A stretch of DNA of 64,000 nucleotides from Planctomycetota bacterium (GCA_014238415.1 JABABA010000013.1:31744-95743); one strand, 5' to 3'; positions 43,920 to 53,183 are shown, numbered from the stretch's first letter. Notes: generated by a model not told the origin, from the letters alone. Program-made: numbers and translations.

Positions 43920-45455
43920 GTGAAGAACCTGACCCTTGGCGCCAAGCCCCTGACCCTCGCGCAGCTGTCTCCCCTGGCCGAGGGCCAACGCCTGAAGCTA
44001 CGCGTGCCTGCCAAAATCTATGCGCAGCTCAAGCCGTCGCGCCAGATGGTGGAGGAGGCGGTAGGCAAGGGTGAGGTGGTCTACGGACTGACCACTGGCT
44101 TTGGCAAGCTCAAGCACAAGGCGGTGTCACCCAAGGATCTGCACGATCTGCAACGCAACCTGGTGCTGTCCCATTCGGTGGGCAGTGGCCCCGACATGTT
44201 CCTGAGCGAAGCGCGCCTGGTTGTGCTGCTGCGTATCGTTTCGCTCCTGAGGGGAGTCAGCGGAGTCCGTCCGGCTTTGGTCAAGCGCATGGTGGCCTTC
44301 TTCAACTGCGACTTGATTCCTGCGATTCCCCAGCAGGGTTCAGTAGGAGCCAGCGGAGACCTGGCGCCCCTCTCCCATATGGCTGCCGCCTGGATGGGGC
44401 ATGGGCATGCCTATCTGCAGGGCAAGCGCATGGGAGCCCGAGCGGCCTTGAAGAAGGCGGGTCTTGAACCCTTGGTCCTAGAGGCCAAGGAAGGACTGGC
44501 GTTGATCAACGGGACCGAAGTGATGAAGTCTCTGGCGGTTTGCCAGGTGATCCGGGCCATGAACCTGTCCCGGGTGGCGGACATCGTTGCGGCAACCAGT
44601 TTGGAGGCCTTGATGGGATCGCCGCGACCTTTTGGCAAGCGGCTGGCGGAACTCAAGCGTAATGACGGACAGGCCCGCACGGCGGCCAATGTGCGGCGCT
44701 TGCTGCGGGGTAGCCAGGTGGTCAAGAGCCATGATCAATGCGATCGTGTGCAGGATCCCTATAGCCTGCGATGTGTGCCTCAGATTCACGGGGCCTTCAA
44801 GACTGCATTGCAGCATGTGGCGGATGTCCTTGGGGATGAATTGGGAGCTGTGACGGACAATCCGATTGTGGATCCGGTGACGAACAAGGTTTTCAGCGCA
44901 GGGCTTTTCCATGGCCAGCCCCTGTCGATGATCTTGGATTACCTGGGCCTCTCGTGTTGCACCCTGGCCAATGTGAGCGAGCGCCGTATCGAGCAGATGG
45001 TCAATCCAGACCTGTCGGGTTTGCCAGCGTTCTTGACCCCTGATCCTGGTCTGCACTCGGGGATGATGATCACTCAGTACGCTGCGGCGGCCCTGGTCAG
45101 CGAAAACAAGATCCATGCCCATCCTGCAAGTGTGGACAGCGTGCCCACCAGCGCCAACCAGGAAGACCATGTGTCCATGGGCGTTACTGCCGGGCGTAAG
45201 GCGCGCACGATTCTCGACAACACCCAACGGGTGTTGAGCATCGAGTGGATTTGTGCGGCCCAGGCCCGGAGTTTCCGCGCGGACCTCAAGGCTGGCAAGG
45301 GAGTTGAAGCGGGAGTTGCCCTCCTGCGCACCAAGGTCAAGGTGCTCAAGGGAGATCGTTACCTCAAGCCGGATCTGGATGCGGCGGAGGAACTGATTGC
45401 TTCAGGTGCCCTGGTCGCGGCGGTGGAAGAGTCCGCGGGCGCATTGAGTTTCTGA
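43920..45455 (+). CDS. hutH: Histidine ammonia-lyase
   Basis: A 511-residue enzyme that removes ammonia from L-histidine to give urocanate, the first step of histidine breakdown. The MIO prosthetic group forms from A144-S145-G146 in GSVGASGDLAPLSHMA. Other family signatures are YGLTTGFGKL, LINGTEVM, RVQDPYSLRCVPQ-like (VQDPYSLRCVPQIHG) and TSANQEDHVSMG. The start is a GTG at 43920. Length is normal. Urocanate hydratase lies 12.7 kb away (58111); hutI and hutG are not in the window. Other aromatic lyases share the fold, but the motifs fit HutH best. Confidence 0.95.
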   Translation: MKNLTLGAKPLTLAQLSPLAEGQRLKLRVPAKIYAQLKPSRQMVEEAVGKGEVVYGLTTGFGKLKHKAVSPKDLHDLQRNLVLSHSVGSGPDMFLSEARLVVLLRIVSLLRGVSGVRPALVKRMVAFFNCDLIPAIPQQGSVGASGDLAPLSHMAAAWMGHGHAYLQGKRMGARAALKKAGLEPLVLEAKEGLALINGTEVMKSLAVCQVIRAMNLSRVADIVAATSLEALMGSPRPFGKRLAELKRNDGQARTAANVRRLLRGSQVVKSHDQCDRVQDPYSLRCVPQIHGAFKTALQHVADVLGDELGAVTDNPIVDPVTNKVFSAGLFHGQPLSMILDYLGLSCCTLANVSERRIEQMVNPDLSGLPAFLTPDPGLHSGMMITQYAAAALVSENKIHAHPASVDSVPTSANQEDHVSMGVTAGRKARTILDNTQRVLSIEWICAAQARSFRADLKAGKGVEAGVALLRTKVKVLKGDRYLKPDLDAAEELIASGALVAAVEESAGALSF

Positions 45456-45457
45456 GC

Positions 45458-46240
45458 TTAGGCCTTGTCCTTTTCTGACCTGGCTTGATCGGGCAACCAA
45501 AGATCCACCAGGATCAGGATCCCAGCCAGACCGATACCCAGGGCATGGGCTGTGCCCCCGATAAGGATTCCATTCACCCATACGGCTGAATCCCGCGCCA
45601 GCCACCAGGAAACCAGATCCAACAAGAGCCCCATGCAGATGGCGAGGCTGATGCCACTGATCCAGGATTTTCTGAAGCGTGTCAGGGCCAGTAAGAAAAC
45701 CGCGGCCAGGCTGACCACAAAGAGGGACAGGGCGTGGGCGTGGGTCGAGGCCAGGAGAATCGCCTCGTTCATGGGGGAGACCTCGTTGTCGAAGGCCAGG
45801 GCGCGTATATCGTCCAGGTATTCAAGGGGAGGTTCAGCACGCAAGCTGGAACTGCGTCCGTGGCAGTCCATGCAGTTGATGTCGAGAAGATCTGCGGGAA
45901 CCATGTCTCCCAGGTCCAGGTTGTCCCAGTCCTCGATTACGCGGTCCGAGTCGAGCCAGGCAAGCAGGGCTTTCCGGTCTGGTGCGGGAACTTCGGCGGC
46001 GCCGTCGATTTCGCTGGGGTGACCCCGTTCCAGGGTGGAGCGCAGAAGGGACGGACTCTGCACCCCATGATAGACACCAGTGATGTCAGAGCCGGTCAGG
46101 CCTTCCTGGCCATCTCGTGGGCCGTGGTGTTCGGCCATATGCAAACCGGAAGCGGCATAGCCACCGAGCAATACCAAGGTCAGGGCAGTCAGGGAAAGCC
46201 GCAATCCCAGGGGTAGTTTTCTCAAGAGCAGGGCGTCCAT
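45458..46240 (-). CDS. Membrane protein with a single heme-c motif (CMDCH)
   Basis: A 260-residue protein. It has an N-terminal membrane helix, a soluble part (about 30-165) with one c-type heme motif CMDCHG near residue 126, and three to four hydrophobic helices (about 165-250), the first containing a HAHALSLF segment. It does not fit a cytochrome family I know. It starts three bases after the stop of the Tat-exported oxidoreductase, so it is probably co-transcribed and may carry electrons for it. Its stop is two bases from the stop of hutH on the other strand. Confidence 0.7.
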   Translation of the reverse strand: MDALLLRKLPLGLRLSLTALTLVLLGGYAASGLHMAEHHGPRDGQEGLTGSDITGVYHGVQSPSLLRSTLERGHPSEIDGAAEVPAPDRKALLAWLDSDRVIEDWDNLDLGDMVPADLLDINCMDCHGRSSSLRAEPPLEYLDDIRALAFDNEVSPMNEAILLASTHAHALSLFVVSLAAVFLLALTRFRKSWISGISLAICMGLLLDLVSWWLARDSAVWVNGILIGGTAHALGIGLAGILILVDLWLPDQARSEKDKA

Positions 46241-46243
46241 GGG

Positions 46244-47488
46244 TTACTTGGATGTGAGGTCTGACTCGTCGATGTCCTGGGGCATGCCCGTGGAAAGGGC
46301 TGCTTGCACTTTGATGGCGATCGCCGTGGCCCGCAGGCCTTCCTCTGCCGAGCAGACTACCTCGCTGCCCTTGGCGATGCTCTGGAAGAATGATTCGAGT
46401 CCGTAATAGAGGCCCGGATGGGGCAGGCCGACGCCTTTTTTGAGTTTGCCCTGGGAGGCCAGTTTGGTTGCATCGGCGATCAGAGTGATGCCTTCGTCGT
46501 TGTGGAACTGTTGACGGTTGGCGTAGACCTCCCAACCCTGGGTGGGGGCATCCGACTCTTTGAAAAGCCAGCCATGGCTCCAGGCCAACCTCACTGTTCC
46601 CATGGTACCCATGAGCAGTTCTTGCGTGCCGTTGTAGGTATTGCCCAGGGTGGCACTCCAGTCCAGTTGCGAGCCGTCCTTGTAGGTCATCTTGGCGTGT
46701 ACCGTATCAGGGATCTTGCGCCCATCGCGCCATGCGAGGACTGCGCCGGAGGCTTCCACTCGTACGGGGTACTTTGAGGTGAACCAGTGCAGTACATCGA
46801 ATTGTTGGGCCCCCAATTCTCCGGGCAGGCCCAGGCTGACTTCGGGGTCCAGGCGCCAGTTGAGTGCTTTTTCCCGCGCCGGGTCCGAACCAGGAGTGCG
46901 CCAGGAGTTCTTTTGATTGCTTTGTGCCGCCAGACTGACCACATCGCGGATCGCGCCAGAGCGTACGAACGACCGGGCCAATGAATAGACAGGGTTGGCG
47001 CGGCCCTGGTATCCGGTTTGGAAGACCTTGCCCGTACTGCTGGCGGCTGCTGTGATTGCACGGCAGTCTGCAAGAGTGTGTGCCAGGGGTGACTCGCAGT
47101 AGATGTGCTTCTTTGCTGTCAGGCCTTGCTCACATGGTTTCCGATGCAGATGGGTGGGCGTGGCGATCAGGAGTGCGTCCAGGTCAGGGTGGGCTGCCAG
47201 CATGGACTCTTGGGTCGCATAGCCCTTGGCTCCTCTTGCGCGTCGGCTGGCGGAGCGCAGACGGCGTTCGTCCGTGTCGCAGTAGGCCAGCAGAGCGACT
47301 TCGTCGAATTTGCCAAGTTCAGCCAGCATGGCGCGACCTTGGCGGCCCACACCCACAAGACCCACGCGCAGCTCAGCGCCCAGATGAGGTCGAGCGGCGA
47401 GAAAGTCGGGCAGGATCTGTGTGGCGGCGCCACCGGCACCAGCCATCAGAATGGTGCGGCGGTCGGGGGAGGGGTTGCTGGTATGCAT
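46244..47488 (-). CDS. Tat-exported Gfo/Idh/MocA family oxidoreductase
   Basis: A 414-residue protein. The N-terminus has a twin-arginine motif (DRRTILMAG). The Rossmann domain begins LRVGLVGVGRQGRAM (GxGxxG-like), and IATPTHLHRKP and the lysine-equivalent segment YCESPLAHT follow. In most members this reads EKP, here ESP, so the usual Lys is missing. The second half is the Gfo/Idh beta-sheet domain. It probably oxidises a sugar at C3 outside the cytoplasm. The start at 47488 overlaps the end of apbE by 43 bases; an internal ATG at 47446 would remove the Tat motif. Confidence 0.85.
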   Translation of the reverse strand: MHTSNPSPDRRTILMAGAGGAATQILPDFLAARPHLGAELRVGLVGVGRQGRAMLAELGKFDEVALLAYCDTDERRLRSASRRARGAKGYATQESMLAAHPDLDALLIATPTHLHRKPCEQGLTAKKHIYCESPLAHTLADCRAITAAASSTGKVFQTGYQGRANPVYSLARSFVRSGAIRDVVSLAAQSNQKNSWRTPGSDPAREKALNWRLDPEVSLGLPGELGAQQFDVLHWFTSKYPVRVEASGAVLAWRDGRKIPDTVHAKMTYKDGSQLDWSATLGNTYNGTQELLMGTMGTVRLAWSHGWLFKESDAPTQGWEVYANRQQFHNDEGITLIADATKLASQGKLKKGVGLPHPGLYYGLESFFQSIAKGSEVVCSAEEGLRATAIAIKVQAALSTGMPQDIDESDLTSK

Positions 47489-48426
47489 GGTTCAATACGG
47501 AAACAGTTTGGCCGCCCGGGGGAGAGCAGCCAGGAGTCGGGTGAGGGTTGGGTCAAGAGGCTGAGGTTTGCGGGCACATCCGTGGGACGGCAGCCCGCCA
47601 CAAGGGCTGTGCTCCAGGCATCGCAGGCTGCGGCGCTTGGGCCCACCACAGCTGCTGCCCGGAGATGGCGGGTCCCGCAGGCCTGGTGGGGATCCAGGAT
47701 GTGGCTGTGGCGGTTCATGGGGTCAATGCCCTGGTGCTCCTGGCCTGTTGCGCTGCTGCTCGCGATGGGGGACCCTTGCCTGGAGTGGGCCGCCGAGATG
47801 CTCAGGGCTGTGTTGGCCAGTAGTGCCCGAGGTGCGTGTTCGTCGGTTCCGATCGCAACCTGCCAGGCATCTTTCCCCGGGGGCGGGTCCAGTGCCAGGG
47901 CGGTGGAAGTGCCTCCATGCATCAGGGCACAATTGACTCCTTCCTCGATCAGGACCCGGGCAGCAAGGTCCAAGGCCGCACCTTTGGCGATTGCACCCAG
48001 ATCGAGTTCCATGCCGGCCTTTGCCATTCCCACGCTGCAAGAATCTGGGTCGAGGCTGATTCCATTCACATCAATCAATGTGGTCAAGGGTGCGGTGGGC
48101 TCCGCGGGCATGTCATCCCGCAGGCCAAGCTGGCGCAGGAGGGGACCCAGGAGCGGATTGAAGAACCCGTGACTCTTCTTTGTCACCTCAACGCACAAGT
48201 GCATCAATTCGAAGGTCTCAGGATCTACCTTCACTTCAGGCCCTCCCGCGCAGCGCGCCAGATGGGACACCATCGAATCAGGAGCAAAGGCATTCCAGCG
48301 TTTGTGGGCAATCTGGATCTCTTCCAGTGCCAGCTCGCCAACTGCGCGCAGTTGATCCTCATGCTGACCAGTGAGGACCAGCTCGAAGCGGGTCCCCATG
48401 GCCTGACAGGCGAGGCGCAGGGGCAT
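47446..48426 (-). CDS. apbE: FAD:protein FMN transferase (ApbE)
   Basis: A 326-residue protein of the ApbE family, which attaches FMN to Thr residues of exported flavoproteins. Seen are the MGTRFELVL start, DVNGISLDPDS, DLGAIAKGAALD (Gly-rich FAD/metal site) and HSHILDPHQACG near the end. There is no obvious signal peptide or lipobox, which is unusual because ApbE is normally exported. The start at 48426 avoids an unsupported upstream extension. It lies between two Tat-exported Gfo/Idh oxidoreductases. No flavoprotein target is visible in the window. Confidence 0.9.
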   Translation of the reverse strand: MPLRLACQAMGTRFELVLTGQHEDQLRAVGELALEEIQIAHKRWNAFAPDSMVSHLARCAGGPEVKVDPETFELMHLCVEVTKKSHGFFNPLLGPLLRQLGLRDDMPAEPTAPLTTLIDVNGISLDPDSCSVGMAKAGMELDLGAIAKGAALDLAARVLIEEGVNCALMHGGTSTALALDPPPGKDAWQVAIGTDEHAPRALLANTALSISAAHSRQGSPIASSSATGQEHQGIDPMNRHSHILDPHQACGTRHLRAAAVVGPSAAACDAWSTALVAGCRPTDVPANLSLLTQPSPDSWLLSPGRPNCFRIEPCIPATPPPTAAPF

Positions 48427-48448
48427 GGTCAAGAACGGTGTCGGGGGC

Positions 48449-49744
48449 CTAAATCGCCTTGGCCTGGCCTGTGGCATGATCAAAGCCCCAAGCGCTGCCG
48501 GTCCACATGGAACGGGTGGCGAGATCGACAACCACCATTACCTGCGTGGCGAGGTCCACCTGACTGATGTTTTGCTCACGGGTGCGGACACAGTGCAACC
48601 AGTTCAAGCGCAGGGCTTCCTGGGGTGAGACCCGGCTGCATTCGTGGCGTTCCGGATCCACATCGTCGGCAAAAATGCGTTCCGGGCGCAATTCGCAGTC
48701 GTTGGAGCCAAGGTAGAGGTTTGCCTCATGTCCGCGGATCAGGACCTCGAGGCCCTGCTCGTTGCAGGTTGAACCCGCCACGATCATGGTGTGCTCCTTT
48801 TCGAATTCGACGGTCAGCATGACCTGATCGTGATTCTCCATGGCCTTGTCTGAATAGTGCCCGCCAGAGGCCGTGACCCGAATGGGCCAGCCACGATCGA
48901 GTGAGTACATCAAGGGCGTCATCATGTGTACCAGGAGGTCCCCAATGATGCCCGTGGACCAGTTGCGGTAGCGACGCCAGCGGTGGTAGACCTCGGTGTC
49001 AAACTCTGCCAGGCCCTTGGGTCCGCACCAGCGATCCCAGTCCAGGGTGGTGCCGGGCTTGACCTTGGGGTCGATACCGTAGAGCCACTCGCCGTTCTTT
49101 GAGTTGCGGCAGTAGCTGGTTTGAGAGAGGGTCGGCAGTCCGATGCGCCCATCGGCGATCCATTTGCGCGCGACCTGGTACTTCTCATACATCATGTACT
49201 GCGTGCCAACCTGCAAACGCATGTGCGGGTTCGCGGCCATGGTGTTGCGCATCCAAAGGGCTTCCTCAATCGAGAGGGTCATAGGCTTCTCGCAGTAGAC
49301 ATCTTTGCCCGCTGCAATTGCGTCCACTGACATGGTGGCGTGCCAGTGTTCAGGACTGGCGATCAGGACGCAGTCGATGTCCTTGCGTGCCAGGAGTTCG
49401 GTATGGACTCCATAGGCGCCGACTTCGACTCCTTCCTGACGTTCGGTGGCGGTTTTCTGGGCCTGATCCAAGCGGATCTGATTCACATCACAAACCGCGA
49501 CCACATCAAAAGCTTCCTTGCCGGCTTCGCGCTGCCCCAGCATGGAACCCAGGTGACCGCTACCCATGCCCCCGCAGCCGATCAGGCCCACGCGAATGCG
49601 CTCGCCATCAGCCTTGGGGCTCTTGTCGGGTGCGCTGGGAATCGGAAATTTGGCGTCCTGGCCGGCGATGCCGTTGCCGATCGCAAGGGCGCTGGCTGCT
49701 CCGCTGGAGAGAACAAGGCGACGGGAAGGAGTATTTGGATTCAT
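48449..49744 (-). CDS. Tat-exported Gfo/Idh/MocA family oxidoreductase
   Basis: A 431-residue protein. It has a Tat signal (PSRRLVLSSGAASALAIG), an NAD(P)-binding motif RVGLIGCGGMGSGHL, the catalytic-type segment VYCEKPMTLS with the usual Lys, and a C-terminal Gfo/Idh domain (YHRWRRYRNWSTGIIGDLLVHM). Exported members of this type are known in planctomycetes and Bacteroidetes, where several act on sugars and tightly keep their cofactor. It is the first gene of the minus-strand operon with apbE, the second oxidoreductase and the heme protein. It is divergent from the DUF1080 gene, with 102 bases between starts. Confidence 0.94.
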   Translation of the reverse strand: MNPNTPSRRLVLSSGAASALAIGNGIAGQDAKFPIPSAPDKSPKADGERIRVGLIGCGGMGSGHLGSMLGQREAGKEAFDVVAVCDVNQIRLDQAQKTATERQEGVEVGAYGVHTELLARKDIDCVLIASPEHWHATMSVDAIAAGKDVYCEKPMTLSIEEALWMRNTMAANPHMRLQVGTQYMMYEKYQVARKWIADGRIGLPTLSQTSYCRNSKNGEWLYGIDPKVKPGTTLDWDRWCGPKGLAEFDTEVYHRWRRYRNWSTGIIGDLLVHMMTPLMYSLDRGWPIRVTASGGHYSDKAMENHDQVMLTVEFEKEHTMIVAGSTCNEQGLEVLIRGHEANLYLGSNDCELRPERIFADDVDPERHECSRVSPQEALRLNWLHCVRTREQNISQVDLATQVMVVVDLATRSMWTGSAWGFDHATGQAKAI

Positions 49745-49846
49745 GGGGGGCTGGGTTGAAGAGGTCAGGAGACGCTGGTGATTCTACCCTCAGGATGCCC
49801 AAGGTGACGGTTGCAGGTTGATGGCCTGCCTGAGATGATCTCAGCC

Positions 49847-51148
49847 ATGCCTTATTTGCTGTTCAATGCCTTCCTTGCCACCCTTCTGTTTCCTTCAGCC
49901 GCGGCTTCCGATGGCTGGCATTCGCTCTTTGACGGAGAATCCCTCCAAGGCTGGACCACGACCGGTGGTCGTTACGACGGCAAGGCCGTTTGGGGTGTGG
50001 AGGATGGCGCGATCACCGGACGCGAGGGCCCCGGCCGTGCGGGAGGCCTGATCTACACCACAACAACCTGGTCAGACTTTGAGATGAGTTTCGACGCCTG
50101 GGTGGACTATCCGTTTGACTCGGGGGTGTTTGTGCGCATGCGCCCTGACCAGGACGGCATGCAGTTCACCCTGGACAATCGTCCCGGCGGTGAAATCGGT
50201 GCGCTCTACTCAGCTGGCTACTTCCTGCACAACCCGGCCGGTGCCGGACACTGGAATCAAGAGGCCTGGAATCAGGTGCGCGTGCGTGTTGCGGGCAATC
50301 CCATGCACCTTGAGATGTGGGTCAATGGCAGCAAGACAACAGACTATCGCTTGCCTGATGGCACACGGCCATTGGCGATGGAAGGCCTGATCGGGCTGCA
50401 GGTGCACGGTGGGGGCAATGCTGCGGAGGGAGCGCGGGCCGCATTCCGGAACATTCAACTGCGCCCTTTGCCGGCGGGCAGTGGGGAATACTGGTCAAGG
50501 GACAAGGGGGGGGCGATGCGCTTGACCGCCACGGGTGCGCGCGCCGGATGGGAGAGTCTGTTCAATGGCAAGGACCTCACCGGCTGGAAGGGCGCAGGGG
50601 ACGGCAGCGGCTATGAGGTTCGAGATGGGCTGATGGCATTCCTGGTCAAGGGCTCCTCGTCTCACCTGGTCACCGTTGCAGACCACACCAACTTTCAGTT
50701 GCGCCTGGACTTCAAGATTGCCCGGGGTGCAAACAGTGGCCTCTTTCTCAGGGCGGATCGCGGGGGCGGCGATCCCGCCTACACCGGTCGCGAGGTCCAG
50801 ATCATCGACGATCATCACTGGGAAGAGGACACCAATTCGAAGCTCAAGCCCTGGCAGTTCAGCGGTTCACTCTATGGCGCATCGGCTCCGGCCAAGAAAG
50901 ACGCTCTGCGCCCGAATGGGGAGTGGAATACCCTGGTCGTGACTCTCAACGGTCCGCGCATGGTGACGGTCTTGAATGGGGCGATTCTCTACGATCTGGA
51001 TACAGAGAAACTCAAGCCCATCCAAGGCGGTGCCTTTGCAGATCGTGCCCCCACCGGCTTCATTGGTCTGCAGCGCCATGCGCCTGGAACGGTGGATGGG
51101 GATGCCTACGCCTGGTTCCGAAACATCTATCTGCGCGAGTTACCCTGA
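49847..51148 (+). CDS. Secreted two-domain DUF1080 (3-keto-glycoside hydrolase-like) protein
   Basis: A 433-residue protein with a signal peptide (MPYLLFNAFLATLLFPSAAA). It contains two copies of the DUF1080 lectin-like fold: the first begins WHSLFDGESLQGWTT (about residue 24), the second begins WESLFNGKDLTGWKG (about 236). Both end in an RNI.LR motif (FRNIQLRPL, FRNIYLREL). DUF1080 proteins have been described as 3-keto-disaccharide hydrolases that act after a Gfo/Idh enzyme oxidises C3 of a sugar. The divergent Tat-exported Gfo/Idh genes fit that pathway. An ATG at 49835 is also possible. Confidence 0.92.
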   Translation: MPYLLFNAFLATLLFPSAAASDGWHSLFDGESLQGWTTTGGRYDGKAVWGVEDGAITGREGPGRAGGLIYTTTTWSDFEMSFDAWVDYPFDSGVFVRMRPDQDGMQFTLDNRPGGEIGALYSAGYFLHNPAGAGHWNQEAWNQVRVRVAGNPMHLEMWVNGSKTTDYRLPDGTRPLAMEGLIGLQVHGGGNAAEGARAAFRNIQLRPLPAGSGEYWSRDKGGAMRLTATGARAGWESLFNGKDLTGWKGAGDGSGYEVRDGLMAFLVKGSSSHLVTVADHTNFQLRLDFKIARGANSGLFLRADRGGGDPAYTGREVQIIDDHHWEEDTNSKLKPWQFSGSLYGASAPAKKDALRPNGEWNTLVVTLNGPRMVTVLNGAILYDLDTEKLKPIQGGAFADRAPTGFIGLQRHAPGTVDGDAYAWFRNIYLRELP

Positions 51149-51326
51149 GGGATGTGGGCTTTGGCAATCCGGAGTTGCCTGTGCCAAGCGTCAAGAGTTT
51201 TCCAGAATTGAATCCGCGCAGAGAACCCGACATTCTGCAGGTCAGTGCTAACAAGTGCGGCGATTGGAGGGGCCCCGGACTACTTCTACGCAAACTTAAA
51301 TCGCATTCCGATCCGGGACAGGCGAG

Positions 51327-52136
51327 CTAGAGGCACCCTAGGGCCGACTTGACCGCCGCCGTGCGGCCATCGATTAGGCCCTGGATGTCGTCCAACTTAC
51401 TCTGCAGCACCGGGTAGTCCCAAGATCGGAAGTCGACAATCCAAACCACGCTACCAACTTGAATTGTGGTGACAATCGTGTGGGTCTTCTGCCTCCCGTG
51501 ATCACGGCCCGTTGCCGGGTAGGCTTTGTAGCTAGCGGCGGGCACATAGGTCATTTTCTCGTGAAGGTAGTGGTCGATTGCGATCTCTAGCTCGTTCTTC
51601 ACTTCCCCGGCAAGACCGATGATTTCATAGGTCCACTCTGCGTCAACTTGATGAGCGGCGGCTAGCTGTTCGCTGGTGGCTGAATGGCCCGGGCAGAGTT
51701 CCTCGAACGGGAGCGTTTCGTGTTCTTTTCCCTTCAGGCGCCACTTGGCCTGCTGCGTGGCCCAAGTGCGGCTGGGCTCAAGGATGTAGCGGTAGTCCCC
51801 GGGCCGAACGAGTTGAAAAGTGTCTTCAAGAAAGGCCTCCCGGGTCCCAGATTCGCCATAGAGGTCAAGGTCCTGAGCTGAATTCGCCCCAGGTCCGTCA
51901 TCCTTTGAGCTCAAATCAGTCTCCTCCGGAGGGGGAGCACTAGTTCGGCCAGGACCGAAAGATCCCTCGCCTAGTGCGAGGGCGGAATCCAGCTGGGCAG
52001 GACTGTTCCCGTGAGTCAAAGGTGCTGAATCAAGAGAACTCAGGCTGGAAGAGTCTTGATACAGATTCCAACCGACAAAGGCAATTGCACCTAGAGAACA
52101 GAGAACAAGGATTTTCGACAGGGGGCTGCGTTGCAT
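51327..52136 (-). CDS. Membrane-anchored protein of unknown function
   Basis: A 269-residue protein with one N-terminal membrane helix (ILVLCSLGAIAFVGWNLY), a Ser/Pro/Asp-rich low-complexity linker (25-95) and a soluble domain (about 95-265) of mixed helices and strands. No family is recognised. The codon use is less GC-rich than in most of the window. The downstream unknown gene is on the same strand, 71 bases before its start. Confidence 0.6.
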   Translation of the reverse strand: MQRSPLSKILVLCSLGAIAFVGWNLYQDSSSLSSLDSAPLTHGNSPAQLDSALALGEGSFGPGRTSAPPPEETDLSSKDDGPGANSAQDLDLYGESGTREAFLEDTFQLVRPGDYRYILEPSRTWATQQAKWRLKGKEHETLPFEELCPGHSATSEQLAAAHQVDAEWTYEIIGLAGEVKNELEIAIDHYLHEKMTYVPAASYKAYPATGRDHGRQKTHTIVTTIQVGSVVWIVDFRSWDYPVLQSKLDDIQGLIDGRTAAVKSALGCL

Positions 52137-52207
52137 GATCTCTCGTGGAGAAAGGGGGTTCGTTAGATGGGATGGGCCTGCTCAGAATCACGAGCCAGCC
52201 GACTTAC

Positions 52208-52885
52208 TCATTGATCACTCGGGATCGGAGGTCCTACACAAGCAAAGCAGCCGAGCTTGGCCTTCAGCGAGGCACTGGCCGGGCGCCAAGTCCACCCATA
52301 CCCCGGAGCATAGCCCTCCAGGGTTATGGTTTGGGTCTCAACGCTCCCGCAACCGGTGAAAAACGCGCCAGAGATATTCCCTCCGTATCCTCCGGGGATA
52401 GCGTCAAGGCGCAGGTGCATTCCATTTAGAAGGATTGACGCGGGCAAGGCAACCTCGTCCTGATACCAATTCGCGCGCAAGTTGACAGTGTAGCCCATGC
52501 TACAGGAGCGTGAACCGCAATCGCCTGAGTTGCCCCAGCAGTCCTCGCCAGATGCACCGCTACCTGTTTGTAGTAGGCGCGCCTCGATTTCTACCCACTT
52601 TTCTGGGCCTCCCGTCATTAGCAGATCTAATGTCATTGACACCATCGATACCTGCGGGGAATAGTAGCTTTCGCCACATCCAAGGCAATTCTCATCATCG
52701 GCGGCGGCTGCCCCGTAAGCAGAACCTGGGTCCCATCCGGTGGGAGCAAGTCCTGACTTCTCAGTAGCTAGGCCACCGTGCGCGGTGAGCATCACAGCAA
52801 GGCCGAGCAAACTCAGAGAAGTACAGGCGGTCCCAAGTTCTGCCGGGAGTGAATCAGAAACCGGCAAGTTGAAAAGGCGTTTCAT
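52208..52885 (-). CDS. Cys-rich exported protein of unknown function
   Basis: A 225-residue protein with a likely signal sequence or N-terminal membrane helix (LSLLGLAVMLTAHG, residues about 24-37). The mature part is rich in Gly, Ser and Cys (CLGCG, DCWGNSGDCGSRSC, CFACVG), with about eleven cysteines that could form disulfides. No known domain was found. It is not similar to the shared C-terminal domain of the large secreted proteins. It precedes the membrane-anchored protein at 51327 on the same strand. Confidence 0.62.
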   Translation of the reverse strand: MKRLFNLPVSDSLPAELGTACTSLSLLGLAVMLTAHGGLATEKSGLAPTGWDPGSAYGAAAADDENCLGCGESYYSPQVSMVSMTLDLLMTGGPEKWVEIEARLLQTGSGASGEDCWGNSGDCGSRSCSMGYTVNLRANWYQDEVALPASILLNGMHLRLDAIPGGYGGNISGAFFTGCGSVETQTITLEGYAPGYGWTWRPASASLKAKLGCFACVGPPIPSDQ

Positions 52886-53017
52886 GGTGTTGGCGGTTCA
52901 AGAATGAGTGACTGCGCCGGGACGATTCGTTCCGGGGAGAAGCCTCGGATCAAGGCCGCAGCACCATGATGGACTCTTGACGCGGCCACGGGTTGCACCA
53001 TTGACCTTGCAATTCCT

Positions 53018-53046
53018 CCTAAGTTGTTCTGACGGGCCAACTTAGG
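53018..53046. promoter_or_regulatory. Perfect 9-bp palindrome, possible operator
   Basis: CCTAAGTTG and CAACTTAGG are separated by 11 bases. It lies about 135-160 bases upstream of the gene starting at 52885 and after the M14 peptidase stop. The flanks carry the direct repeat TTGCAATT on each side. It has no T-run, so an operator or a site for a mobile element is as likely as a terminator. Confidence 0.35.
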
Positions 53047-53183
53047 CTGTTTGCAATTTTCACGGAGACAAATCGCGGCTTAGGCCCTGCCTCCTCAAAT
53101 CACCATTTTCACAGTTACTAGACCGATCATTTTGGGCCTATTTGCGACTTCGGTTGTGGATAACTCTGGCCGCCCCTCGGGGT

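Noticed and set aside
44478..45227. 249-codon frame opposite hutH
   Set aside because: Shadow of the highly conserved hutH coding sequence.
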